Positions 37,281 through 46,949 of a stretch of 64,000 bases of DNA are shown here, in pieces; within the stretch, counting starts at the first letter, position 1, and each line of letters starts with the position of its first letter. The stretch lies in assembly GCF_001424425.1 (NCBI RefSeq), contig NZ_LMPT01000001.1, positions 61,291 through 125,290 of the forward strand, in the 5' to 3' direction. A program made the position numbers and the translations under genes. Origin of the DNA: Acidovorax sp. Leaf191. Its GTDB lineage: Bacteria; Pseudomonadota; Gammaproteobacteria; Burkholderiales; Burkholderiaceae_C. A model generated the notes under the pieces. It had not been told where the DNA came from. It saw only the letters and a list, made by a program, of their open reading frames with translations, and made no database searches.

Positions 37281-37610
37281 ATGACAGACGCAGTTGAAGT
37301 TGGAAGCGCCAATATATATGCCGACCTTGGATACCCAGACGCTGAGGCGTTGCAGCGAAAGGCTTCGTTGGCGTCACATATCGCTTGCACGATCAAGGCA
37401 CGACATCTGACCCATGAGGCAGCTGCAGAATTACTTGGGATAGATCAAGCGGACATGGTGAAGATTTTTCGTGGGCAGTTCCGCGGCACAAGTGAAGCAA
37501 AGATGCTTGAATGGATTGCGATGCTCGGCCACGATGTGACGATCCTGGTGACCAAAACAACACGGCAACGGCCGGGGAAGATTGAGCTGGAGTTCCGCTG
37601 CTCATGCTGA
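37281..37610 (+). CDS. Orphan XRE/HigA-type antitoxin (109 aa)
   Basis: HTH_37-type antitoxin: GYPDAEALQRKASLASHIAC, then THEAAAELLGIDQADMVKIF and MLEWIAMLGHDVTILVTKTT, as in HigA proteins of Gp49-like toxin pairs. ATG 37281 follows AAGGA. In this family the toxin gene is normally directly upstream, but 37160-37280 holds no ORF of that kind and none follows, so it is an orphan or the toxin has been lost. Confidence 0.75.
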   Translation: MTDAVEVGSANIYADLGYPDAEALQRKASLASHIACTIKARHLTHEAAAELLGIDQADMVKIFRGQFRGTSEAKMLEWIAMLGHDVTILVTKTTRQRPGKIELEFRCSC

Positions 37611-37685
37611 GTGCACTGAGCGACACCTCGAACGTCTACGGACCACAACCATCTGCGCTCCGCCTTAAACTTGAAGCTCGTACTG

Positions 37686-38435
37686 TTACCGTCGGAGGAA
37701 GATGTCCGCTTGGTCATCTAACCGCGCTTTGACGCGCCCCCACTCCGGCAGATGCCGCGTCAAGGTTCTGTAGAAAGCGCTGCTATGGTTGTGATGTTTC
37801 AGGTGGCACATCTCGTGAAGCAGCACATAGTCAATGGCTTCACGCGGCGCAGCCACCAGCCAAGGATTGAGCGTCAGTCGGCCCGATGGGGAACAGCTGC
37901 CCCATTGGCGGGTCATAAACTGCAAGCGAAACGACGGCAACTGACGAACCCACCTCAAGGGTTCTGCAACGACCTTGAGGCGATTCGCGAAGACCTCTCG
38001 GGCCCGTTCGCGGTACCAAGCATCGATACATGCCTTGATCTGATCGACGTCGTGGCGAGGCACATTCACCACCACAAACGCCCCACGCAACTTTGCCTCG
38101 GTAGCGGTCGCCGGTTCAACCACGACTTTGAGCCGATACCGCTTGCCAAGGTAGTGGATGGACTCTCCGCTCACGTACTCGCGCGGCAGCACATGCGCCA
38201 TCCGCCCCTTCGCAGCGGAGACATGCTGACTGATCCAGCGCGAGCGCTTGCGGACCGCCGCCAGCACGTCGGCCAGCGGGGTTGACGGTGGCGCGTCGAC
38301 CTGCACGCGTCCATCTGGCTCAACGTGTATGGCAACCCGCGAAACGACGCGCGTGGTTTGCCGGCGCAAAGTGAACGCAATCTGCTCATCACCGTACGCC
38401 ACTCGGTGCTGACCATCAAAACCTGACGTCTCCAT
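37686..38435 (-). CDS. YgjP/SprT-like zinc metallopeptidase coupled to hsdR (249 aa)
   Basis: M48/DUF45 (YgjP-like) protein with zinc motif H-E-M-C-H in LLHEMCHLKHHNHS and the tail FYRTLTRHLPEWGRVKARLD. The start lies inside the end of hsdR (GTGATCATG, with the TGA of hsdR inside it): ATG at 38435 or GTG at 38441. Genes of this family often close type I restriction operons. Its job there is unknown; turnover of the restriction enzyme is a reasonable guess, not shown. Confidence 0.85.
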   Translation of the reverse strand: METSGFDGQHRVAYGDEQIAFTLRRQTTRVVSRVAIHVEPDGRVQVDAPPSTPLADVLAAVRKRSRWISQHVSAAKGRMAHVLPREYVSGESIHYLGKRYRLKVVVEPATATEAKLRGAFVVVNVPRHDVDQIKACIDAWYRERAREVFANRLKVVAEPLRWVRQLPSFRLQFMTRQWGSCSPSGRLTLNPWLVAAPREAIDYVLLHEMCHLKHHNHSSAFYRTLTRHLPEWGRVKARLDDQADIFLRR

Positions 38436-38437
38436 GA

Positions 38438-41400
38438 TCACGCCTTGCTGAGGCCGATGCGAGTGATCTGGATGACTTGTTCCACCACCTGCTTGGCGTT
38501 GTCCAAACCCAGGCTCCCAAACAGCAGTGGCAACAGCCCCTTGCGGATCGCTGCTTCGATGTTCTGGGGGTTGAGCGAGTTCTCGGCAACCGCATCCTTG
38601 ACCACGCTGTCGATGGCCAGGGACTGTTGGACCAGGCGCTCAAGGCCTTGAGGCTCCAAGGCGGCGAAGCCGTCTTCGCCAAGGACCAAGCGGATGGCAC
38701 CAAAGTAGGCCTTGGCATGTGGGTTGTCTGCCAGTTCGACCGGTGTGCCAGGCGTCGCCCGCGACGCCACTTGCTCCTCGAACGACTTGAACAAGGCGTA
38801 TTGCTTCAGCGGGTGGTCGAACATTGCCTCGGCTTCGGCAATCGCCCGGCGCAGCAACTCACCGAACACCTTCTGTGCGTACGGATCCTCAGCCAGTTCT
38901 TGCTCGATGGTCTTCCGCAGCCGGGTCCGGATCATGTCCGTCTCGTTGCGGGTCTTCTCTTCTGACCAGTCCTCAGGCTTCTCGGCCTGGCCCAACTGGT
39001 GCACCAGATAGACGCCCTCTGCTTCGCGCACCTCGGTACCGATGACCTGCTTGTCCACCAGCTTGCGGATCTGCTCCTCGTAGACGCTGTAGTCCACCGT
39101 CTCCATGGCGTCCCGGCGGGCCGTTTGTCGCAGTTCGGTGAAGAAGCGCAGATCACTCTTGTAGCGAGCGATCAGTTCCTCTGAGAAGCTCTTGTCCTCG
39201 AAGAAGCTTCGCGACGACAGGGCCGTCTGAAGGCACAAGCCGAAAGCCGTGAGTGCGTCGTAGAAGTCATCGCGCAGCTTCTGCCGCTCGTCGTACTCGG
39301 CGCCATCGGCGTCCTTGACGAAGCGAGGGGCGAGCACCTGTCGGTACTGCTCACGGTCTAGCTTGTTGGTAACTGACTTGAAGAAGGACCACAGCTGCTC
39401 ATGGAGCGCAGGCAGACGCTTGTACTCGGTGCTGAACTGGTGGTACAGGCCTTCAAGATCTTGAACATCGAAGCCGCCTTGCGTGCGTGATTCAAGGTCT
39501 TGATAGGCGCGAATGGCGGTGTCCAGCTCCTTCAGGATGCCGCGGTAGTCCACCAGCACGCCGTAGCGCTTCGCGTCGTGCAGCCGATTCACCCGTGCAA
39601 TCGCCTGGATCAGGTTGTGGCCCTTCAGCGGCTTATCGATGTACAGCACCGTATTGCGAGGCTCATCGAAGCCGGTGAGCAGCTTGTCCACGACGATGAG
39701 CAGGTCCGGTGCCCCATCAGTGCCAAAGTCACCGATCACCTGCTTCTCGTAGGCTTCAGGGTCGTTGCCACTGGTGGCCATGGCCTGCTTCCACCACTTC
39801 TGCACCTCGGGTAGCGTGTCCTCGTCGACTTCCGAGTTGCCTTCACGGGTGTCAGGGGCCGAGATCACGATGGCACTGGTCACTAGACCGGTCTCGTCCA
39901 GCGCTTTCTTGTAGCGGATCGCATCCAGCTTGCTGTCGGTCGCGACCTGCCCCTTCAAACCGAGATCCAGCTTCTTGATGTTTTCGTTGAAGTGGGTCGC
40001 GATGTCCCAGGCGATCAGTTCGATGCGGTTGGCGGCACCATAGATGGCGCCCTTCTTGGCGGACTTGCGCTTCAGGTCACTGCGCTGGGCATCGCTGAGG
40101 TTGCTGGTGATCTTGTCGAACCAGCGGTTGACGGCCTCTTCGTTGATATCCAGTTCCGGCACGCGCTCTTCGTAGAGCAGCGGCGCCACGGTTTCGTCCT
40201 CCACCGCACGTTGCATCGTGTAGGCGTGGACGATCGGGCCGAACTTGTTGGAGGTCTTTTCGTCCTTGAGCAGTGGGGTGCCGGTGAAGGCGATGTAAGC
40301 CGCCTTGGGCAGCGCCTTCTTCATTCGCTCATGAGTCTCGCCGCCGTGGCTGCGGTGGCCTTCGTCGACCAGCACGATCATGTCCGCCGAGTCATTGCGG
40401 CACTCGGGCAGCTTGGACGCCGTGTTGAACTTGTGGACGAGCGTGAAGGTGATCCGCTCGGTCCCCTTGCCGATGCGCTGGGCCAGGTCACGACCGGACA
40501 GAGTGCGGCTGCGCTCGCCGTCCTTCTGCGTGGCGATGCTGGAGCCGAAAGCACCGCCCGTCATGAAGTTGCGCGAGAGCTGGGTTTCGAGATTGACGCG
40601 GTCGGTGACTACCACGATGCGGCATTCCTTGAGGCTCTCGACCAGCAGCAGGGCCTTGGTCAAGAACACCATCGTGAAGCTCTTGCCAGAGCCCGTGGTG
40701 TGCCAGACAACGCCCCCTTCACGGCCGCCACCCTGCGAATCAGACTTCTTCTGGCTGATGCGCGACAGCAGTGCACGGATGCCAAAGAACTGCTGGTAAC
40801 GGGCGACGATCTTGCCGACCTTCCGGTCGAACAGCACATAGCCCCTCAGTAACTCCAACACGCGGGACGGCGTCAGGAGGCTGACCAGCAACCGATCCTG
40901 CTCAGTCGCCTGCATGGGCGCGCTCCAGAGCGTGTCGAAGTAGGTGGCGAGTGATCCAGGCTTTCCCTCAAACAACGCGGCACGAACTTTCGGCGGCAAC
41001 GGCGCGTTCTTGACGGCTTGCAAGTGAGCGTCGTCGAACTCTTCCTCACGCCACTTCGCCCAAAACTTGGCGGCGGTGTGGGTGGTGCCGTAGCGCCCCT
41101 CGGTCTGGCTGATGGACAGCAGCAGTTGGGCGTACGCGAACAGGTTGGGGATCTCGTCTGGCCGCTGGTTGCGCAGATGCTGGCTGATGCCTTCCTGCAC
41201 CATGGCCTTCGAGGGGTGACTGCCGCCACCCGACTCCGGACGCTTGGCCTCGATCACCACCAGTGGGATACCGTTCACGTAGGCCACGACATCAGGCGTC
41301 CGGTGGTGCGTACCTTGCGCGGACAGCACCTCCAGTTCCTCGGTCACGTCCCAACGGTTCGCCGAAGCATCGGTCCAGTCGATCACCGCGATAGTGGGCT

Positions 41401-41749
41401 GGTGCTTCTTGCCATCCGGCATGAACTCAGTGACCGTGATACCCAGGGCCAGCTTGCCGTAGAGCCGCTCATTGGCCGGCATGAGGCCTTCGGCCAAGCT
41501 GAGCGCCGACAACTCCCGCACGATCTGCTCGATGCCGCTGGGCGAAAGCGGGTACCACTCGCCCTTGTATTCGTAGCGGCGGGTCTGCAGCACCTCGACT
41601 AGCCGACCCTTGAGCAACACTTCGCGCGTGCTGCCGCGCAGGCTCAGCGCCTGTGCCGTCGTCTGGAAGCTCCAGCCCAGATTGCACAGCAGGTGCAGCG
41701 CTGGCAGGTGGGCGCTGTACCGCTCGCGGGAGTTGGGTGTAGCGCTCAT
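38438..41749 (-). CDS. hsdR: Type I restriction enzyme R subunit (1103 aa)
   Basis: N-terminal PD-(D/E)xK nuclease with D153 (TPDVVAYVNG) and E167-x-K169 (VVIEAKRP). SF2 motor with Walker A TTGSGKS at 351-357 and DEGH box at 462-465, then helicase motifs to about 770 and a helical C-terminus for docking on M2S. Length is normal for HsdR. It makes ATP-driven translocation and cutting of unmodified DNA. The ATG overlaps the hsdS stop by 4 bp. Confidence 0.96.
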   Translation of the reverse strand: MSATPNSRERYSAHLPALHLLCNLGWSFQTTAQALSLRGSTREVLLKGRLVEVLQTRRYEYKGEWYPLSPSGIEQIVRELSALSLAEGLMPANERLYGKLALGITVTEFMPDGKKHQPTIAVIDWTDASANRWDVTEELEVLSAQGTHHRTPDVVAYVNGIPLVVIEAKRPESGGGSHPSKAMVQEGISQHLRNQRPDEIPNLFAYAQLLLSISQTEGRYGTTHTAAKFWAKWREEEFDDAHLQAVKNAPLPPKVRAALFEGKPGSLATYFDTLWSAPMQATEQDRLLVSLLTPSRVLELLRGYVLFDRKVGKIVARYQQFFGIRALLSRISQKKSDSQGGGREGGVVWHTTGSGKSFTMVFLTKALLLVESLKECRIVVVTDRVNLETQLSRNFMTGGAFGSSIATQKDGERSRTLSGRDLAQRIGKGTERITFTLVHKFNTASKLPECRNDSADMIVLVDEGHRSHGGETHERMKKALPKAAYIAFTGTPLLKDEKTSNKFGPIVHAYTMQRAVEDETVAPLLYEERVPELDINEEAVNRWFDKITSNLSDAQRSDLKRKSAKKGAIYGAANRIELIAWDIATHFNENIKKLDLGLKGQVATDSKLDAIRYKKALDETGLVTSAIVISAPDTREGNSEVDEDTLPEVQKWWKQAMATSGNDPEAYEKQVIGDFGTDGAPDLLIVVDKLLTGFDEPRNTVLYIDKPLKGHNLIQAIARVNRLHDAKRYGVLVDYRGILKELDTAIRAYQDLESRTQGGFDVQDLEGLYHQFSTEYKRLPALHEQLWSFFKSVTNKLDREQYRQVLAPRFVKDADGAEYDERQKLRDDFYDALTAFGLCLQTALSSRSFFEDKSFSEELIARYKSDLRFFTELRQTARRDAMETVDYSVYEEQIRKLVDKQVIGTEVREAEGVYLVHQLGQAEKPEDWSEEKTRNETDMIRTRLRKTIEQELAEDPYAQKVFGELLRRAIAEAEAMFDHPLKQYALFKSFEEQVASRATPGTPVELADNPHAKAYFGAIRLVLGEDGFAALEPQGLERLVQQSLAIDSVVKDAVAENSLNPQNIEAAIRKGLLPLLFGSLGLDNAKQVVEQVIQITRIGLSKA

Positions 41750-42978
41750 ACCTGGGCTTCCGACTCAACTTCGGAAAACTTGACGCGGCGCTTCCCAGTC
41801 AGAAGTTGCGACATTAGGGCTGCCTTTTCCTGCCGCAAGGATCGGACTTGGGCCCCAAGCAAGGCTTCCTCAGCGCGTGCGACATTGATCACCTCGGCAA
41901 TGCGACGTTGCTCTGGCGCACTGGGAACATGCAGCTGCAGCTTGAAGAAGTCAGTCACGCTTACGTTCAGCAGACCGTGGTTTCGTGCTCCTTCCTGCGC
42001 TATGCCTTCAATCTCCTGGTTCAGTAGTCCTGCTTCAAAGTAGTGGCGGAAGAAATCGAAGTCAGCGTCGACGTCCTCGCGCAGGCGGAAACAAAGGTAG
42101 AGGCTTGAAACGACGCCCGCCTCGTACGCCAGCAGCGGCTTGATCGCTCCCATCGGGTAGCCGGCCGAGTAGCTCTTGTTGTAGGCGAAGTCATGCCGAT
42201 GCAGCAGCGTGTACCCGCTGAGGTTGGCGCTGGCCACCGACTTGTTGAAGTAGTCGCGCTGGCTGATGAGACCGTGCTCTGCCGAGATCGTCAGCACATT
42301 CGTGTTGTGGACGGTATTCTTTGTCGCGATTCGCTGAAAGATGGCGTCAAAGTCCTCATAGCGCCATTTGGTCGAGAGCCCAGGGAAGCGGCGGTGACCA
42401 GACAGCACAGACACCATCAAGTCCCGACTGCGTCGTTGGCTATTGCTCAGCATGCGTTCCGTCGTCTTGATCGCTTCGTCCCAGCTGGAAAGGATGTCAG
42501 CGATGCGACGCTGTTCGTCATATGGTGGAACAGGCACAGGAAGACTCTTGATTATTCCGCCATTCAGATTCTTTTGCGTGCCCGCATTGCCCAACTCTCG
42601 AAGTGCTTCGTACTGAAAGGACAGGTACTGAAAAAAGAAGTCACAGTCCTGTCCGTCCCGAAGTTGGATCGCTGCGCAAGCTTGATTTGTCGTTGCCTCG
42701 ATACCAAGCTTCGCCACTTGCCCTCGAGTCTTCCCCTGTCCGTACATAGCCATCAGCAAGGTGCCAGGCGGGAAGCGCTTGGCCGCGGAATTGCGCAAGC
42801 CAGCAGCAGTGATCTTTTCAACCGTATCCGTGATCGTGTTGAACTGGACCTCACCCGTGGTAACCCAGGGAATGTCTCCGCCCCAGTACTCAGGCTTGCC
42901 TCGGTCAGGCGTACCACCTGATGTCACATGGGCGATCTCGCCCAATGTAGCTCGGCGCCAATCTTTAGGCAGCATCAC
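41746..42978 (-). CDS. hsdS: Type I restriction specificity subunit S (410 aa)
   Basis: Two target-recognition domains separated by conserved helices: the first starts WRRATLGEIAHVTSGGTP and ends at IADILSSWDEAIKTTERML; the second covers about 215-375 and ends at RIAEVINVARAEEALLGAQV. This is the standard full-length architecture binding a bipartite DNA site. It lies 63 bp after hsdM and overlaps hsdR by 4 bp. Confidence 0.93.
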   Translation of the reverse strand: MMLPKDWRRATLGEIAHVTSGGTPDRGKPEYWGGDIPWVTTGEVQFNTITDTVEKITAAGLRNSAAKRFPPGTLLMAMYGQGKTRGQVAKLGIEATTNQACAAIQLRDGQDCDFFFQYLSFQYEALRELGNAGTQKNLNGGIIKSLPVPVPPYDEQRRIADILSSWDEAIKTTERMLSNSQRRSRDLMVSVLSGHRRFPGLSTKWRYEDFDAIFQRIATKNTVHNTNVLTISAEHGLISQRDYFNKSVASANLSGYTLLHRHDFAYNKSYSAGYPMGAIKPLLAYEAGVVSSLYLCFRLREDVDADFDFFRHYFEAGLLNQEIEGIAQEGARNHGLLNVSVTDFFKLQLHVPSAPEQRRIAEVINVARAEEALLGAQVRSLRQEKAALMSQLLTGKRRVKFSEVESEAQV

Positions 42979-43041
42979 GACCTCTCTTCACCTGGCCCCG
43001 CCTCGCGGCCACTAGGCGTGGTGAAGTTGGCCTGAGTTGAC

Positions 43042-44556
43042 TTATTCATAGCCGAGCTCCTTCAGGTACGCGGTCATCTGCACCTCCAAGACGGCGAGCT
43101 CCGCCTTGAGCCGCTCACGCTCATTACGCACGGCCATTAGGTCGATTTCAGCCTCTTCCTCAAAGGTGTCCACATAGCGAGGAATGTTGAGGTTGAAGTC
43201 GTTCTCCTCGATCTCCGCCTTTGTGGCGAGATAGGCGTACTTGGTGACGCTGTGCCGCGCCCGCACTGTGTCCACGATGCGCTGCAAGTCAGTATCGCGA
43301 AGCAGGTTCTGATTCTTGCCTGGTTCGAAGTCGCGGCTGGCATCGATGAACAGCACCTTCTCGTCGGCTTTGTTCTTGCGGAACACCAGCACGGCAGCGG
43401 GGATGCCTGTGCCGTAGAAAAGCTTCTCCGGCAGCCCGATCACCACATCCAGCAGGTTCTCCTCGATCAGCTTCTGGCGGATGCGCCCCTCTGCTGCGCC
43501 ACGAAACAGCACGCCGTGCGGCACGACGACTGCCATGCGGCCGGTGCCGGGCTTCATGGTTTCGATCATGTGCAGGATGAAGGCGTAGTCGCCCTTGGTG
43601 CGGGGCGGTACGCCACGGCGGAAGCGGCTGAACTTGTCGGAGTCGGCCCCTTCGAAGCCCCACTTCTCCAGGCTGAAGGGCGGGTTCGCGACGACGATGT
43701 CGAAGTGCTTCAGGCTGGCCGTGCCGTCCAGCAGCTTGGGGTTGCGGATGGTGTCGCCCCATTCGATGCGATGGTTGTCCTCACCATGCAGGAACATGTT
43801 CATCTTGGCGAGGGCCCAGGTGCTGCCGATCGCTTCCTGGCCATAGAGGGCGTACTTGCGTGAGCCAGTGCTTTCGCGGACCAGGCGGCCGCACTTCATC
43901 AGCAGTGAGCCGGAGCCGCAGGTCGGATCGCAGATCTCGTCGCCCTCTTGCGGCGCCATCAATCGGGCCATCAGCGTCGAGACCTCGGGCGGGGTGTAGA
44001 ACTCACCTGCCTTCTTGCCACTGGTAGAGGCGAAGTTCTTGATCAGGAACTCGTAGGCATTGCCGATCACGTCGAGCTGACCGACGCGGCTGGGGCGCAG
44101 GTCCAGTTCGGGCTTGGCAAAGTCCTCCAGCAGGTGGCGCAGGATGTCGTTCTTCTGCTGCTCGTCGCCCAGCTTGTTGGAGTTGAAGCTGATGTCCTGA
44201 AAGACATCGCGCAGTTTGGCGATGTTGGCTTCTTCGATGGCGTGCAGGGCCTTGTCGATGCGCTCGCCGTTGCCAGGGCTGTGCCGCTGGTTGTACAGGG
44301 CATAGAAGCTTGCGTCAGAGGGCAGGACGAAGCGCTCGCTTTTGAGCATCTCAGCAATCAACTCCGGGTGATCGCCGTATTGCTGCTTGTAGCTGTCGTA
44401 GTGGTCTTGCCAGACGTCCGAGACGTACTTCAAGAACAGCATCGTCAACACAAAGTCTTTGTAGATGCTGGGGTCGACGGTGCCCCGGAAGGTGTCGCAG
44501 GCGTTCCAGACGGCGGCGTTGATGTCGTCTTGGCTGACATTCGTAATTTCAGTCAT
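43042..44556 (-). CDS. hsdM: Type I DNA methyltransferase subunit M (504 aa)
   Basis: N-terminal HsdM helical domain (AAVWNACDTFRGTVDPSIYK), SAM-binding motif I DPTCGSGS at 210-217 and catalytic motif IV NPPF at 291-294, the N6-adenine form. The C-terminal helices contact S. Expected to methylate adenine in the site read by HsdS and to protect the host. Confidence 0.96.
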   Translation of the reverse strand: MTEITNVSQDDINAAVWNACDTFRGTVDPSIYKDFVLTMLFLKYVSDVWQDHYDSYKQQYGDHPELIAEMLKSERFVLPSDASFYALYNQRHSPGNGERIDKALHAIEEANIAKLRDVFQDISFNSNKLGDEQQKNDILRHLLEDFAKPELDLRPSRVGQLDVIGNAYEFLIKNFASTSGKKAGEFYTPPEVSTLMARLMAPQEGDEICDPTCGSGSLLMKCGRLVRESTGSRKYALYGQEAIGSTWALAKMNMFLHGEDNHRIEWGDTIRNPKLLDGTASLKHFDIVVANPPFSLEKWGFEGADSDKFSRFRRGVPPRTKGDYAFILHMIETMKPGTGRMAVVVPHGVLFRGAAEGRIRQKLIEENLLDVVIGLPEKLFYGTGIPAAVLVFRKNKADEKVLFIDASRDFEPGKNQNLLRDTDLQRIVDTVRARHSVTKYAYLATKAEIEENDFNLNIPRYVDTFEEEAEIDLMAVRNERERLKAELAVLEVQMTAYLKELGYE

Positions 44557-44564
44557 CGGTACTC

Positions 44565-45173
44565 TCAGGTGAGATTCATGGGTTGCCCGCTGGCCAAGGC
44601 GGAAGCGAGTGCTTCAAGCTGAAGCTCGCGGTTTTGGATCAGGGCAGTCAGAACGGCCCGCTCACGAGCGGCTGCGGCAGCCAGATCTGTGACGGCCCTT
44701 TGCGTCGCAATCGGTGGCAGCGGAATCTCGAGCGCCTCAAGCGCTTGCCGGGTCACGCTGAGTTGCAGCGATCCAGAGGCCGCCTGCTGGAGCTGGCGTT
44801 GCACTGGGCCCTGCCCAACGACCCAGGCAAGGAATTCCGGCATCAACAGTTCACGAGCCTTGACCGTCAGGTGAAACAGGTGGGGCCCGCAGACGGCGGG
44901 CGCCGGCGGCTGATCAACGCACACGGCAAAGTAACGACTGCCCCTCGACACAAAGAGGAGGTCACCCCCGCTCAGCCAGTCCGGCTCCTTCCGCCCCAAT
45001 AGTTCCGTACGGACCGCCGACGACCAGTCGACACCCCCGCCAGGCAGTATGTCCTTCATCTGCACAACGGCGACCGCCCCCTCAGGAAACGCCTCAACCG
45101 CGCCCCGAAAGGGGTGTCCGGCGCGGATGTGCACCAGATCGCCCAGCTTCATTTTTATTGCGGCATCGTTCAT
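44565..45173 (-). CDS. Half-length type I specificity (S) subunit (202 aa)
   Basis: One target-recognition domain (KLGDLVHIRAGHPFRGAVEA ... GPHLFHLTVKARELLMPEFL, then GSLQLSVTRQALEALEIPLP) and one helical segment (AVTDLAAAAARERAVLTALI). It is first in the operon, 8 bp before hsdM. ATG 45173 is chosen over 45182. Half-S proteins can dimerise and give a palindromic-type specificity, so the system may have two alternative sites from one M and one R. It is not a truncated copy of the downstream hsdS; sequences differ. Confidence 0.8.
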   Translation of the reverse strand: MNDAAIKMKLGDLVHIRAGHPFRGAVEAFPEGAVAVVQMKDILPGGGVDWSSAVRTELLGRKEPDWLSGGDLLFVSRGSRYFAVCVDQPPAPAVCGPHLFHLTVKARELLMPEFLAWVVGQGPVQRQLQQAASGSLQLSVTRQALEALEIPLPPIATQRAVTDLAAAAARERAVLTALIQNRELQLEALASALASGQPMNLT

Positions 45174-45360
45174 GTTGCACATCTTAGCGTGATCATGCTA
45201 GGATGCCAACACTGATTCCGTACGCAGCATAAACAATGACGCACTAAATGCGATTCTTACAACCACACAGGGAGGCAATTGCAGTGAAAAAGGGAACACT
45301 TGACACTTCCCCGTTTGGGAAGTCACAATACAATCATACCGGGGGGCCAAAGCGAGGCCT

Positions 45361-45651
45361 ATGCAACTAGTCAACATACTCATCTTGGAGGAGCTGAAGG
45401 CGGCCCATGCAGATGCTCGGGGAGCGCTGGATGCCTGGCGCAAGGAAGTGGAAGGCGCGGCTTGGTCATCCCCACAAGACATCAAGGACCGCTACACCTC
45501 AGCAAGCTTTTTGGGTGACAACCGGGTCATATTCAACATCAAGGGCAACAGCTACCGGCTGGTTGTCAAAGTCCGTTTTCAGAACGGCATCGTCATGATC
45601 GAGTGGGGCGGCACACACGCCGAGTACGACAAGAAGAACTTCGGCCAGTGA
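45361..45651 (+). CDS. higB: HigB-family mRNA interferase toxin (96 aa)
   Basis: Matches the HigB_toxin family: residues 34-50 SWSSP-like D-I-K-D-R-Y-T-S-A-S-F, then NRVIFNIKGNSYRLVVKVRF and WGGTHAEYDKKNFG. HigB toxins cleave mRNA on the ribosome. ATG 45361 lies 179 bp from the divergent R-M operon, so both promoters share that region. The antitoxin gene follows after 32 bp. Confidence 0.88.
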   Translation: MQLVNILILEELKAAHADARGALDAWRKEVEGAAWSSPQDIKDRYTSASFLGDNRVIFNIKGNSYRLVVKVRFQNGIVMIEWGGTHAEYDKKNFGQ

Positions 45652-45683
45652 GCCCCCATGACCCTCGATACCAGGAGAAGAAC

Positions 45684-46910
45684 ATGAGCACGCAGATTCG
45701 AGTACTGAAGACGGACGGCGACCACGCCGCTGCCGTTGCTCGGCTGTCTGAGCTGATGGACATGGACCCCGCAGTGGGATCCACGGAAGAGGCCGAACTG
45801 GAGCTGCTGGCCCTGCTCATCCAGTCGTACGAACAGAGCAAGTTCCCACCAACGCCGCCGGACCCAATCGACGCCATCCTGTTCCGGATGGATCAGCAGC
45901 GGCTGGCACACAAGGACCTCGTGCCCTACATCGGCTCGATGTCCAAGGTCTCCGAGGTGCTCAGCCGCAAGCGTCCGTTGAGCCTGGCGATGATTCGGCG
46001 GCTGCACGTAGGCCTGGGCATCCCGGCAGACGTGCTTATCGGCGAAGGGCAAGAGCTGTCGGTTGATTCGACGGTGGACTACACGAGGTTCCCATTGGCG
46101 GAGATGCAGGAACGCGGCCTGTTCGGGCCGAACAAGCGGCCGCTGCAGTCCCTGAAGGAATACGCGGAAGAACTAGTGACAGGCTTCTTTCGGTGCGCGT
46201 CGGGCCTCGGCGGACAGCCAGTCATGATGCGTGCGACGCTCCATCAAACGGGGGCACGGACCATGGACGAGTACGCATTCAAGGTCTGGCAAGCCTGCGT
46301 GCTGCGAAAGGCACGCGCCATGGCTCTCAAAGGTGCGTATCAGCACGGCGTCATTACGTCAGAGTGGATCCGCAACTTGACCCGGCTGTCGACCTTCGAG
46401 TCCGGTCCGCTGCTGGCACAGGAGTACCTCTCCAACCATGGCATTGCGTTGGTCTTTGAGCGGCACTTCGACAAGACCTATCTTGACGGGGCAGCCATGC
46501 TGGACGGCGAAGCACCGATCGTTGCGCTGACGCTTCGGCACGACCGCATCGACAACTTCTGGTTCGCCCTGCTGCACGAACTCATCCACGTTCAGCGGCA
46601 TTTGACTGCTTCGGATCCGTGCATTGCCGACAACTTGGACGACAAGACGCGAACCAGCGATCAAGAGCTGGAGGCAGATCGAGAGGCGGGAGAAGCTTTG
46701 ATCCCGGAGGCCGTTTGGGCCAATGCTCCCGTCAGGATCAGCCACTCCACCGAGGATGCTGTCGACTTAGCGCGGCAACTACAGATTCATCCGGCCATCA
46801 TCGCCGGCAGAGTTCGTAAGGAGACAGAGAACTGGCGCTTGCTGTCAAACCTGATTAGCTCGGCTGGCAAGATCTCCGACTTGTTCAACAACCAACTGGC
46901 CTGCCAGTAA
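45684..46910 (+). CDS. HigA-type antitoxin fused to an ImmA/IrrE metallopeptidase-like domain (408 aa)
   Basis: AGGAGA precedes ATG 45684. The first 125 residues are HigA-like (EAELELLALLIQSYEQSKFP ... YIGSMSKVSEVLSRKRPLSL, then GLGIPADVLIGEG). The remainder is an ImmA/IrrE-type domain with the zinc motif H298-E-L-I-H302 and the distal acidic helix DQELEADREAGE. Normally these are separate proteins: HigA blocks HigB, and ImmA-type peptidases cut repressors. The fusion could make toxin release depend on a signal sensed by the peptidase part; this is inference. Confidence 0.85.
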   Translation: MSTQIRVLKTDGDHAAAVARLSELMDMDPAVGSTEEAELELLALLIQSYEQSKFPPTPPDPIDAILFRMDQQRLAHKDLVPYIGSMSKVSEVLSRKRPLSLAMIRRLHVGLGIPADVLIGEGQELSVDSTVDYTRFPLAEMQERGLFGPNKRPLQSLKEYAEELVTGFFRCASGLGGQPVMMRATLHQTGARTMDEYAFKVWQACVLRKARAMALKGAYQHGVITSEWIRNLTRLSTFESGPLLAQEYLSNHGIALVFERHFDKTYLDGAAMLDGEAPIVALTLRHDRIDNFWFALLHELIHVQRHLTASDPCIADNLDDKTRTSDQELEADREAGEALIPEAVWANAPVRISHSTEDAVDLARQLQIHPAIIAGRVRKETENWRLLSNLISSAGKISDLFNNQLACQ

Positions 46911-46949
46911 GGAAGGAGGAGCAACAAATGCTGCCGTACAAATAGGAAA

